Shown here: positions 1-6,955 of the stretch, one piece after another
Numbering within the stretch: the first letter of the stretch is position 1
Layout of the letters: every line of letters begins with the position of its first letter
Assembly (NCBI GenBank): GCA_016213925.1
Contig: JACQZH010000008.1
Span: 1-53,642, forward strand
DNA: 53,642 nt
Direction of reading: 5' to 3'
Source: Candidatus Omnitrophota bacterium
GTDB lineage: Bacteria; Omnitrophota; Gorgyraeia; B26-G9
The notes under the pieces: generated by a model
Told to the model about the DNA's origin: nothing
The model's input: only the letters and a program-made list of their open reading frames with translations
Database searches by the model: none
Made by a program: the position numbers and the translations under genes

Positions 1-118
1 ATGTATTATATCATAAATACCGCAGCAGGATAATCCCAAATTTTTGCCTGCCAACAAGCAGGAATCCGTTTAGGATTTAGACTTGCCAGCGGCCTTGCCG
101 CTAGGCAGGCTATCGAGA

Positions 119-226
119 TATCCCGAATTTTGCTTGCACATTTTAATACTGCGTTGCATTAGAGCAACTTGTTATAATGAATAAGGATAGGAACAAAACA
201 GATACTCATGTACAAAATTCGGGATA
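119..226. repeat. 14-bp perfect inverted repeat
   Basis: TATCCCGAATTTTG at 119-132 is the exact reverse complement of CAAAATTCGGGATA at 213-226, with 80 nt between the arms. Related ATCCC(A/G)AATTTT-type motifs occur at 31-45, 9342-9376 (as TCCCGAA...TTCGGGA), 25929-25949 and 31191-31205. The arms could fold into a long hairpin or be ends of a small repeat unit. Function unknown. Confidence 0.6.
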
Positions 227-233
227 AAACAAC

Positions 234-264
234 AAAAACGGGAGCCCGAAAAAGCTCCCGTTTT
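234..264. terminator. bidirectional intrinsic terminator
   Basis: An 8-bp stem ACGGGAGC/GCTCCCGT (238-245/254-261) is flanked by A5 on the left and T4 on the right, so either strand gives a GC hairpin followed by a U run. The minus-strand U run (complement of 234-238) is the better one. It could end leftward transcription or a rightward gene lying before the window. Confidence 0.65.
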
Positions 265-338
265 ACGATTTAAATTTTAGTTAAGGTTACTGAACAAGCT
301 TAACAGCTGACTGTTTATTATAAAAAATTAAATATATT

Positions 339-369
339 TTTACCTTTTATATTTCTTTCGTGGTATAAT
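339..369 (+). promoter_or_regulatory. possible sigma70-type promoter
   Basis: A perfect TATAAT lies at 364-369, 18 nt before the ATG of the small Cys-rich gene. The best upstream hexamer, TTTACC at 339-344, is weak with 19-nt spacing. A start near 376 would give a very short leader that still holds the AAAAGGAG ribosome site. Confidence 0.35.
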
Positions 370-387
370 ATTATAAAAGGAGCACTC

Positions 388-546
388 ATGAAACAAGTTG
401 CATCGATTAAAAGAAAACGGATCTGCAAGTTTCTTCACTGCAAGTGTATTTTAAGTATTTACAACCCGGCAATCTACTGTTACGCGCACCAGAAGGAAAC
501 TGACAATAAGAAGTCTCATCCCTTATCCAGTTCCAGCGTCAATTAA
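388..546 (+). CDS. small Cys-rich putative zinc-finger protein (52 aa)
   Basis: A 52-residue frame starts at an ATG 5 nt after a strong AAAAGGAG ribosome site and ends with TAA. The protein is basic at its N-terminus and holds a cluster C-x4-C-x-C, then LSIYNPAIYCYAH. Spaced Cys residues followed by a YCxxH-like end resemble short zinc-knuckle proteins, so metal binding is inferred from C13, C18, C20, C31 and H34. The last third is Ser/Lys-rich and probably unstructured. It lies next to other small zinc-ribbon and cold-shock genes, hinting at a nucleic-acid role. Function is unknown; confidence that it is a real gene rests on the ribosome site, the TATAAT box upstream and the terminator hairpin after it. 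Confidence 0.6.
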   Translation: MKQVASIKRKRICKFLHCKCILSIYNPAIYCYAHQKETDNKKSHPLSSSSVN

Positions 547-579
547 CAATAAAAACTAAAAAAACTACGCAGAGTTTTT

Positions 580-607
580 AACTATAAAACCCATGTGGTT
601 TATAGTT
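580..607. terminator. AT-rich hairpin between convergent genes
   Basis: AACTATAAAACC (580-591) pairs with GGTTTATAGTT (597-607) with one bulged base and a 5-nt loop. It sits between the small plus-strand Cys-rich gene and the minus-strand zinc-ribbon gene, and probably serves both as a weak terminator. The stem is AT-rich and the U run is poor, so efficiency is uncertain. Confidence 0.4.
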
Positions 608-639
608 CTTATTAGTTAAATACAACGCCTTAACCTTTA

Positions 640-822
640 TTAACGACCGCTATCTCTGCGCTTAGAAAAGCATTCTTTGCAGTATACAGGACGGTCTCCG
701 GTTGGCTTAAAAGGAACTTCGCATTCTTTTTTACACTCTGAACATGTTGCCTTGTGTTTCTCACGCGGACGTCCGCCATACCCACCACCACTACTACCGC
801 CACCACCTTGTCTAAATCCCAT
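640..822 (-). CDS. CxxC-x17-CxxC zinc-ribbon protein (60 aa)
   Basis: Small protein with a Gly/Ser/Arg-rich N-terminal tail (about residues 1-20) followed by a four-Cys ribbon: CSEC, 17 residues including EVPFKPTGDRPVY, then CKEC. This matches the CxxC-x17-CxxC domain, which is thought to bind zinc and often sits in RGG-like nucleic-acid-binding proteins. I chose the ATG at 822 because GGAGGAA lies 5 nt upstream; an in-frame ATG 9 codons earlier has no ribosome site. A second protein with the same ribbon lies at 48213-48731. It neighbours cold-shock genes, consistent with an RNA-related role, but the function is not known. Confidence 0.8.
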   Translation of the reverse strand: MGFRQGGGGSSGGGYGGRPREKHKATCSECKKECEVPFKPTGDRPVYCKECFSKRRDSGR

Positions 823-969
823 ATTTCCTCCTTGCCTGCTAATAAGCAAGCTTTTTAGTTTAGGTAATAATTATATTACATTTTTTTTATTAAGTCTATA
901 CCCAATCTAACTAATCGCTTAATTTTATCCCGCATTCTTTAAAAACTCTGGCTTTTGTCCGGGTGAGTT

Positions 970-1173
970 TTATTTCGCAACATTCACGTTAATAGCGCGC
1001 GGCCCTTTGGGAGAATTTTCAACTTCAAACTCGACTTTTTCATCTCCGCTTAAGGCAGCAAAGCTAATCCCCATAAGACTTGCCTGATGGAAGAAGACTT
1101 GCCTGCCGTCTGTATCATCAATAAAACCAAAACCTCTATCACGAACCAGTTTATTTATTTTTCCTTTATGCAT
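970..1173 (-). CDS. divergent cold-shock domain protein (67 aa)
   Basis: A single cold-shock (OB-fold) domain covers the whole protein. RNP1-like RGFGFID (about residues 13-19) and RNP2-like VFFHQ (26-30) are visible, followed by the usual VEFEVENSPKGPRAINV end. Such proteins bind single-stranded RNA or DNA and act as RNA chaperones. It is more divergent than the two CspA-like copies nearby (starting MHKGKINKLV rather than MAKGTVKWF) and lacks their shared leader hairpin. AAGGAG lies 7 nt before the ATG. No separate promoter was identified, so it could be read through from the csp gene just upstream. Confidence 0.85.
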   Translation of the reverse strand: MHKGKINKLVRDRGFGFIDDTDGRQVFFHQASLMGISFAALSGDEKVEFEVENSPKGPRAINVNVAK

Positions 1174-1316
1174 ATAGCACTCCTTAATACCCCTTCGGAC
1201 ACAAGTGTAGCCCCACGGAGTAAAACCTGTAGCGCCTTTCTCTTTTGTCCTGCCATTGATTGGCTGCAGGGTAACCCTGTTTCGGAAGTTTTAGCCTGGC
1301 CTTATTCGCGTTTAAG

Positions 1317-1517
1317 CTATATCTTCACTACATTAGCGGCTTGTTCACCTTTAGGGCCTTGCTGAATTTCGAACTCAACTGCTTGGCCTTCATCTAAAGA
1401 CTTATAGCCTTCTCCCTGTATTGCGCTGTGATGCACAAATACATCTTTGCCTGACTCAGAAGTAATAAAGCCATACCCTTTTGAGTTATTGAACCATTTA
1501 ACTGTTCCTTTTGCCAT
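1317..1517 (-). CDS. CspA-family cold-shock protein (66 aa)
   Basis: Canonical CspA-family protein: starts [13 protein letters not shown]1 KGYGFIT, RNP2 DVFVHH, ends [14 protein letters not shown]. It is expected to bind single-stranded nucleic acid and melt RNA structure, in the cytoplasm. AAGGAGGT stands 9 nt upstream of the ATG. It differs from the copy at 3600-3800 at only about a dozen residues, and the two share a promoter and hairpin leader, so they are recent duplicates. Transcription most likely starts near 1634 from the promoter at 1641-1669 and passes through a terminator-like hairpin before the gene. Confidence 0.95.
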   Translation of the reverse strand: MAKGTVKWFNNSKGYGFITSESGKDVFVHHSAIQGEGYKSLDEGQAVEFEIQQGPKGEQAANVVKI

Positions 1518-1567
1518 TACCTACTACCTCCTTTTTCTTAAATTATAGCAAAAAAAATGAAAGAAAC

Positions 1568-1604
1568 AAAAAAACCGCCAGGCGAATCTTTCTTTTCCTT
1601 GCGG
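1568..1604 (-). promoter_or_regulatory. terminator-like hairpin in csp leader
   Basis: On the minus strand CCGCAAGG pairs with CCTGGCGG (one mismatch; plus positions 1597-1604 and 1575-1582) and is followed by a U7 run. It lies between a TTGACA-17-TAATCT promoter and the csp ribosome site, so it should be inside the csp leader. The same arrangement is found before the csp gene at 3600-3800. It may attenuate transcription or form a temperature-sensitive structure; it could also just end the upstream typA transcript. Confidence 0.55.
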
Positions 1605-1640
1605 TCTGAAATTTCAATCCTTTTATTTGCTACCAAAATT

Positions 1641-1669
1641 AGATTACTCTAATTTTTTCTTTTTGTCAA
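1641..1669 (-). promoter_or_regulatory. csp promoter
   Basis: Minus strand TTGACA (plus 1664-1669), 17-nt spacer, TAATCT (plus 1641-1646): a near-consensus sigma70 promoter driving the csp gene at 1317-1517. The expected start is near 1634, giving a leader of about 115 nt. Confidence 0.75.
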
Positions 1670-1689
1670 CTAGATTTTTATTCGCATCC

Positions 1690-3534
1690 TTACTCAACAG
1701 ATTGCGCGCTGCGGCTCACCCGCTTGCGGCCTATTTCTGTTAAATGCATTTTTCGCAGCCTTACATGTTTAGGAGTTATTTCAACCAATTCATCCTCCTC
1801 GATAAACTCAAGCGCAAATTCAATGGTCATTTGCCGCTGAGGTATCAGTGTAATCGCTTCATCGCTTCCTGAAGCGCGCATATTAGTTAATTTCTTACCG
1901 CGCAAAGCGTTTACAACAAGATCAGATCCTTTGTTGTTTACGCCAATAATCATTCCTTCATATACACTGTCTCCGGGCTTAATAAATATCTCGCCGCGCG
2001 CCTGCAAATTAAACAGCGCATACGCCACAGCATCGCCGTCTCCATGTGAAATAAGGACACCGCTTTGACGGCTGGGTAAATCTCCTTTATAGGTCTGATA
2101 TTCAAGAAAATTTTGATACATAATGCCATTACCTCTGGTCATCATAAGAAATTCGCTTCTAAACCCGATTAATGCCCTTGAAGCAATAATAAATTCCATA
2201 CGGCTTGTCCCTGAAGATGTCTGCTTCAGGCAGCGCATTTGAGCCTTGCGCGTTCCAAGCGCCTGCATAATAGCTCCTTGATACTCATCGCCCACCTCGA
2301 TTATCACCTCTTCAACAGGCTCAAGCGTCTGGCCTTCTATTTTCTTCAAAATAACCTGCGGTATGGAAACTTCCATCTCATAACCTTCACGGCGCATTGT
2401 TTCAATAAGAATAGCAAGATGCAGTTCGCCGCGGCCTGAAACCTTTAACCGGTCAGTTCCCGCAATATCATCGACCTTAATGCCTACATTGATCATTGCT
2501 TCATGCTTCAGGCGCTCCCTCATATGCCGTGAGGTTAGAAATCTGCCTCCATCTTTACCGGAAAGAGGGCTGGTATTATGAGAAAAATTCATCGATATTG
2601 TCGGCTCATCTATCTTAATCGTAGGCAATCCTTTTGGCTCATTAACACACGCAAGCGTCTCTCCCACCTCTACGTCTTCTATTCCAGAGATCAAAATAAT
2701 ATCTCCGGCTATAGCCTCATTAACCTCTACTCGAATCAACCCGCGATACTTCATAATCTTAGTTGCCTTGCCCCTGGAAATTGTTCCATCGCGTTTAACT
2801 AGCGCCACAGGCTCCCCAACACGCACTGACCCATGAAAAACCCTGCCTATGGCTATCCGCCCAACATAAGAATCGTAATCAAGCATTGTAACAAGCATCT
2901 GAAAAGGTAAATCCGGATTAGCTATCGGCGGCAATACCCTGTGCAGTATCGTCTCTAAGAGCGGCTTCATTGATTCTCTAGGCTCATCAAGGTCAAGCAT
3001 CGCGTAACCATCTTTTCCTGAAGCGTAAACAATCGGAAAATCAAGTTGTTCATCGGTAGCGTTCAGTTCGCAAAAAAGATCAAAAGTCATATCAGCCACT
3101 TCATCAGGGCGGGTATGGATACGGTCAAGTTTATTTATCACGAGTATCGGTTTTAAATGCAGCTCAAGCGATTTCTTCAGGACAAATTTAGTCTGCGGCA
3201 TCGGCCCTTCAAAAGCATCCACAAGAAGAAGCACTCCGTCAACCATCTTTAATATGCGTTCAACCTCACTGCCAAAATCAGCGTGCCCGGGAGTATCGAC
3301 AATATTAAATTGCACCCCTTTATATTGAAGAGAAGCGTTTTTAGACAAAATTGTAATGCCTCTTTCTTTCTCCAGAGGATTTGAGTCCATTATAGTAGCC
3401 TCGCCATCCTTAAACTCATAAGCACCCGTATATTTGAGCAAAGCATCTACAAGCGTAGTTTTTCCATGGTCAACATGCGCTATAATCGCGATATTCCTCA
3501 CATCTTTTCTTCTTTTTTGATTTGATATATCCAT
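1690..3534 (-). CDS. typA: ribosome-associated GTPase TypA/BipA
   Basis: Full-length (614 aa) translational GTPase of the BipA/TypA family, which binds the ribosome and helps 50S assembly and stress adaptation, notably at low temperature. Visible: G1 AHVDHGKTT (about residues 19-27), G2 RGIT, G3 DTPGHADF, G4 NKLD, then EF-G-like domains and the BipA-specific C-terminal domain (SGSDEAITLIPQRQMTIE near residue 560). AAAAGGAAAA precedes the ATG. Lying between two csp genes fits a cold-adaptation cluster, an inference from context. It follows the terminator of csp2 and probably has its own promoter. Confidence 0.97.
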   Translation of the reverse strand: MDISNQKRRKDVRNIAIIAHVDHGKTTLVDALLKYTGAYEFKDGEATIMDSNPLEKERGITILSKNASLQYKGVQFNIVDTPGHADFGSEVERILKMVDGVLLLVDAFEGPMPQTKFVLKKSLELHLKPILVINKLDRIHTRPDEVADMTFDLFCELNATDEQLDFPIVYASGKDGYAMLDLDEPRESMKPLLETILHRVLPPIANPDLPFQMLVTMLDYDSYVGRIAIGRVFHGSVRVGEPVALVKRDGTISRGKATKIMKYRGLIRVEVNEAIAGDIILISGIEDVEVGETLACVNEPKGLPTIKIDEPTISMNFSHNTSPLSGKDGGRFLTSRHMRERLKHEAMINVGIKVDDIAGTDRLKVSGRGELHLAILIETMRREGYEMEVSIPQVILKKIEGQTLEPVEEVIIEVGDEYQGAIMQALGTRKAQMRCLKQTSSGTSRMEFIIASRALIGFRSEFLMMTRGNGIMYQNFLEYQTYKGDLPSRQSGVLISHGDGDAVAYALFNLQARGEIFIKPGDSVYEGMIIGVNNKGSDLVVNALRGKKLTNMRASGSDEAITLIPQRQMTIEFALEFIEEDELVEITPKHVRLRKMHLTEIGRKRVSRSAQSVE

Positions 3535-3554
3535 TTAGTTTTCCTTTTCGAAAC

Positions 3555-3590
3555 AAAAAAAAAGCCCGGAAATTTTAACCGGGCCTTTTT
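3555..3590 (-). terminator. intrinsic terminator after csp2
   Basis: On the minus strand a GCCCGG/CCGGGC stem (plus 3579-3584 and 3564-3569) with a 9-nt loop is followed by U9 (complement of A 3555-3563). It starts 15 nt after the csp stop codon at 3600 and ends just before typA begins. Confidence 0.85.
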
Positions 3591-3599
3591 ATATCTAAG

Positions 3600-3800
3600 T
3601 TACATTTTTACTACATTTACGGCTTGTTCGCCTTTAGGGCCTTGCTGAACTTCAAATTCAACTTGCTGGCCTTCGTTTAAAGACTTATAACCTTCACTCT
3701 GAACCGCGCTATGATGCACGAAGACATCCTTGCCTGATTCACAAGTAATAAAACCGTAACCTTTTTGGTCGCTAAACCATTTTACAGTACCTTTTGCCAT
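3600..3800 (-). CDS. CspA-family cold-shock protein (66 aa), second copy
   Basis: Canonical cold-shock protein ([13 protein letters not shown]1 KGYGFIT, RNP2 DVFVHH, end [14 protein letters not shown]), expected to act as an RNA chaperone. AAGGAGGTG lies upstream of the ATG. It has its own promoter (3923-3951), a leader with a terminator-like hairpin (3852-3887) and a strong terminator (3555-3590), so it is a monocistronic unit. Leader and coding sequence resemble the copy at 1317-1517, with typA lying between the two. Confidence 0.95.
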   Translation of the reverse strand: MAKGTVKWFSDQKGYGFITCESGKDVFVHHSAVQSEGYKSLNEGQQVEFEVQQGPKGEQAVNVVKM

Positions 3801-3851
3801 TATTTACCACACCTCCTTCTTGCTAAAATTATAGTAAATAACAGCACAAAG

Positions 3852-3887
3852 AAAAAAACCGCAAGGCGAACTCTCTTTACCTTGCGG
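3852..3887 (-). promoter_or_regulatory. terminator-like hairpin in csp2 leader
   Basis: Minus-strand CCGCAAGG (plus 3880-3887) pairs perfectly with CCTTGCGG (plus 3859-3866), loop about 13 nt, followed by U7. It lies downstream of a TTGACA-17-TAAACT promoter and upstream of the csp ribosome site. Together with the matching element at 1568-1604 it suggests a conserved attenuator or thermosensor-like leader. The alternative is a terminator for the ktr operon, which ends at 3990. Confidence 0.6.
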
Positions 3888-3922
3888 ACCAGACTTAAAT
3901 TCCCTTATTTACTACTAGGATG

Positions 3923-3951
3923 AGTTTACCTTAGTTTTCTCTGTTTGTCAA
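3923..3951 (-). promoter_or_regulatory. csp2 promoter
   Basis: Minus strand TTGACA (plus 3946-3951), 17-nt spacer, TAAACT (plus 3923-3928). Start expected near 3916, leader about 116 nt. Both the spacing and the downstream layout match the csp promoter at 1641-1669. Confidence 0.75.
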
Positions 3952-3989
3952 CTAAATTATGAAAATATATTTTTCCAAATATATTATCG

Positions 3990-4640
3990 TTAGATATTCA
4001 TCAGCTTGCTTGTTGAATCGCTTGTGCCGATGAAAATCATCACATCATCCGGTTTAAACACATATTCCGGAGGAGGCATAATTTTAGTTTGGCTTGTCAG
4101 CGGGTTCTTAACCGCCAAAATATCGATGCTATATTTATTCCTTAGTTGCAGGCTCTTGATCGACCTCATAAAAAATTTTTCCGGAACAGGTAACTCAATG
4201 ATATCAAATTCATCTGAAAATTTAATCGCGTCCAGTATGTCCGGCGCGATAAGGTTCCTTGATATCCTTTTTGCCGCTTCTTCTTCGGGATAAATAATTT
4301 CATTCGCCCCGATGGATTTCAAAATTTCTCCGTGAGCAATTGTCGTTGCTTTGGCGATAATCTTTTTTATGCCGAGTTCTTTTAAGTAATATGTTACCAA
4401 TACGCTGCTGTCTACCTTTTCACTTATACAAACAATCGCACAATCAATATTTTTCGCGAATTTTAATAACAGCTCCTTATTCGCGGCGTTAGCCACAATG
4501 ATTTGTTCAACCATATCTTTGACTAGATCAGCTTTTTCCTGGTTTTCTTCGATAACAATCACCCCAAAAGAGCTTTTTGTCAGTTCTTTGACTAAAGCAT
4601 GGCCAAAATGGCCAAGGCCGATTATCAGCACGTTCTGCAT
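3990..4640 (-). CDS. ktrA: KtrA/TrkA potassium uptake regulatory subunit
   Basis: 216-residue cytosolic RCK protein that gates a Ktr-type potassium channel. The N-terminal RCK domain starts VLIIGLGHFGHAL (Rossmann glycine motif) with acidic VIEEN at the end of strand two for nucleotide binding; the C-terminal RCK-C domain covers about residues 135-210 and may bind cyclic di-AMP as in other KtrA proteins. AAAGGAGA precedes the ATG. It is the last gene of the helicase-smr-DUF502-ktrB-ktrA operon, 18 nt after ktrB. Confidence 0.92.
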   Translation of the reverse strand: MQNVLIIGLGHFGHALVKELTKSSFGVIVIEENQEKADLVKDMVEQIIVANAANKELLLKFAKNIDCAIVCISEKVDSSVLVTYYLKELGIKKIIAKATTIAHGEILKSIGANEIIYPEEEAAKRISRNLIAPDILDAIKFSDEFDIIELPVPEKFFMRSIKSLQLRNKYSIDILAVKNPLTSQTKIMPPPEYVFKPDDVMIFIGTSDSTSKLMNI

Positions 4641-4658
4641 TTGCGCATCTCCTTTATT

Positions 4659-6040
4659 TTAACTTATCATTATTTCCTCATTTGGGAATTCATAAATGAT
4701 CTTCTGCCTTTGTTTCAACTGTAACGCTATCCCCAAAGTAAGCGGCCCGACTCTTCCGATAAACATTAAACATATTATTATAAATTTACCCCAAAACGAC
4801 AAGAACGGCGTTGTTCCGGTGGACAGCCCGACTGTTCCAAATGCCGAAATAGCCTCAAAAATAGTATCCATAAATTCTGTCTTTTTATTTATAGCAAAAT
4901 GAGCAATTGATATATTTTCCGTCAATTGCAGCAAAAACACGGAAATAAAAACAATAACCGCGGATGCAATGAATATTGTTAATGCCCGGTCAATAACAGC
5001 CTCCGGGATTTTACGGTTAAAAAGGTTTGTCATCTTTAATCCCCAAAATTTACTTCGTATATGGGCTACGACGGAAAAAAAAGTATGTATTTTATGCCGC
5101 CTGCGGTTGAACCGGGGCATCCGCCGATAAACATAAACGATAAAAGCAGAAATAAAGTCGGATTTGTTAACCGCGACATCTCCAGCGTGTTAAAACCGGC
5201 TGTACGGGAAGTTACGGATAAAAAGAATGAATTAAAGATTTGATGAGATAACGGCATATCGCGCATTATTCCTTGCTTTTCAAGCAGCCAAATAATAACC
5301 GCTCCCATGATAACAAACCCCGCGCTTCCCGTTAAAGCAATCTTTGAATGCAGGTTAATACGGCTTTTTTTATCGTTTCTCATTTTATTAAAAACCACTC
5401 TGCTAACTTCGTGAATAACAACAAACCCCAGGCCGCCCAAAACGATTAAGTACATCAGAATTGACATAACATAGGGATTGTTGTTAAATCCTATAAGATT
5501 ATCCGGATAAAGGCTAAAACCCGCATTACAGTATGCTGAAACAGAATGGAATATCGAACTATACACCGCGAATGGAAACGTGTAATGATTTCTAAAGTCA
5601 AAAAATAATAAAACCGCACCTGCAGATTCAATCAAAAGAGCCATGGCAAAAATTAAAAAAACCGAATATTTGATATTTCTAAAACTTACATCCTGTGATA
5701 AATCCGGCACACAAAGCTTGGAATATAATGGCATCTTTTTCCCGATAGCAATAAGAAATAGCAGTGAAAAAGTCATTATCCCCAAGCCTCCAAGTTGAAT
5801 AAGGACTAAAATAACCAATTGACCGAACAGTGTCAGGTCTTTACCGATATCCGCCACGGATAATCCTGTAACACAAACAGCGGAAACCGACATAAATAAG
5901 GCATCTATCCCTGATAAAGGTATTTTCGCGCAGGAAACCGGCAATCTCAACAGTATTGCGCCTATCAAAGCCGCTAAAAAAAAGCTGCTGAAAATCAACG
6001 CCTCCGGCTTATGATTAAATATGCTTTTTTGTTTTTTCAT
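4659..6040 (-). CDS. ktrB: KtrB/TrkH potassium channel subunit, interrupted by a frameshift
   Basis: Membrane subunit of the Ktr potassium uptake system, four M1-P-M2 repeats. Pore loops are visible as AVCVTGLS, SVSAYCNAGFS and SVTSRTAGFNT in the first 324 codons (5066-6040) and ISAFGTVGLSTG in the second part (4659-5105). The first frame stops at 5066 just after GCPGSTAGGIK; the second continues as IHTFFSVVAHIRSKFWG, which is what the family has after GGIK. Joining them needs one extra base in the interval 5075-5093, where minus-strand T8 and A4 runs lie. Either a recent mutation, a slippage-rescued gene or an assembly indel. It is cotranscribed with ktrA. Confidence 0.88.
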
Positions 6041-6059
6041 GAATATTTATCGCTTTTTT

Positions 6060-6671
6060 TCAAGCAGTTGCGCTTTTTCCACATATAAACTCCGGCCCGA
6101 TTATCCCGCCGGAGATAACCATTTTCATAGCTTCCTCAATACTCCACTGCGGATCAATAGTTTGAGATTCTTTTAAGATTACTAAGAAACCTGACGTCGG
6201 ATTAGGAACGGTTGGGATAAAAACTTTCAGTAATTTTTCATTTTTTTCTTTGTTTATTATACTGCCGGTAACAAATCCGATAACCCACGCGCCCGGCTTA
6301 AAATAATCCACTAAAACAACTTTCTGGAAAACCTGTTTCTCCGGCATCGATAAAGTGTTTGAAACCTGTTTTCCTACCTGGTATGTTGTTTTTATAATCG
6401 GGATTTTATCCAATATGCTCTCAAAAAAATGAATAAACCGCTTCCCGAAAACATTGCTGGCAATTAATCCAACGACATATAGGCACACGAATAAGACACA
6501 AACACCAACGCCGGGGATTTTAAATCCAATATACTGGTCAATAAGCTCGCTTACTTTTTTATCTATAAACTTATAGATAAATGCGATCGTCACTGCCGAC
6601 AAAGCAATGGGAATAACCGCCAGAATCCCCCGAAAAACATACATCTTGCAATGCTCAAGAAATTTTTTCAT
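6060..6671 (-). CDS. DUF502 family membrane protein
   Basis: 203-residue DUF502 protein. Two hydrophobic segments (about residues 11-33 and 52-74) are followed by a conserved cytosolic-type domain with IPIIKTTYQVGKQ, a GAWVIGFVTG stretch and the typical end IPTVPNPTSGFLVIL...GGIIGPE. The family is widespread but of unknown function; some members sit with transporters. AAAAGGAT precedes the ATG. It is the third gene of the ktr operon, 15 nt after the Smr gene and 19 nt before ktrB. Confidence 0.88.
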   Translation of the reverse strand: MKKFLEHCKMYVFRGILAVIPIALSAVTIAFIYKFIDKKVSELIDQYIGFKIPGVGVCVLFVCLYVVGLIASNVFGKRFIHFFESILDKIPIIKTTYQVGKQVSNTLSMPEKQVFQKVVLVDYFKPGAWVIGFVTGSIINKEKNEKLLKVFIPTVPNPTSGFLVILKESQTIDPQWSIEEAMKMVISGGIIGPEFICGKSATA

Positions 6672-6686
6672 TTTACAATCCTTTTA

Positions 6687-6941
6687 TTATTTTTTAAAAT
6701 GGACAAACAGCCTGCCCCAGTTCTGCCCGTCCTTTTCAACGCGATGATAAAGTTTTTTAATATGTTTTTGCCCTAAAAAGCGCAATACCTTTTTCTTAAG
6801 CTGGCCGCTGCCTTTACCGGGGATTATCTCAACAAGCCTTATCCCCTTTTCAATAGCTTCGTTAAGCACGCGGTTAAGCTCCGCGTCTATAGACTTGCTA
6901 TCATTAAAAATATCGTGCATATCCAGCTTTAGTTTAGCCAT
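6687..6941 (-). CDS. stand-alone Smr domain protein (84 aa)
   Basis: Small Smr domain protein: LDMHDIF at the start corresponds to the family LDLHG motif, and EIIPGKGSGQLKKKVLRFL to the IIHGKG-G-LR motif. Smr domains are DNA or RNA nicking or binding modules, also found at the C-terminus of MutS2. Here His of IIHGKG is replaced (IIPGKG), so nuclease activity is doubtful. It follows the DEAD-box gene by 14 nt with no clear ribosome site, suggesting translational coupling. Confidence 0.82.
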   Translation of the reverse strand: MAKLKLDMHDIFNDSKSIDAELNRVLNEAIEKGIRLVEIIPGKGSGQLKKKVLRFLGQKHIKKLYHRVEKDGQNWGRLFVHFKK

Positions 6942-6955
6942 ACATTATACGCCGC

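Larger units (their letters stand above)
1..387. other. leading intergenic region with repeats, no gene seen
   Basis: I see no convincing gene here. The stretch holds several short palindromes: a small hairpin at 47-62, a stem at 84-107 (AGCGG/CCGCT core), a 14-bp inverted repeat at 119-132/213-226, and a terminator-like hairpin at 238-261. The half motif TAATCCCAAATTTTT at 31-45 recurs elsewhere in the window. It looks like a repeat-rich spacer; the neighbouring upstream gene lies outside the window. Confidence 0.6.

Noticed and set aside
5075-5082. Programmed -1 frameshifting at T8 in ktrB
   Set aside because: The heptamer fits, but the product would read GGIKYILFFS and lose the family Thr after GGIK, and no downstream stimulatory hairpin is evident. 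A plain indel is simpler.
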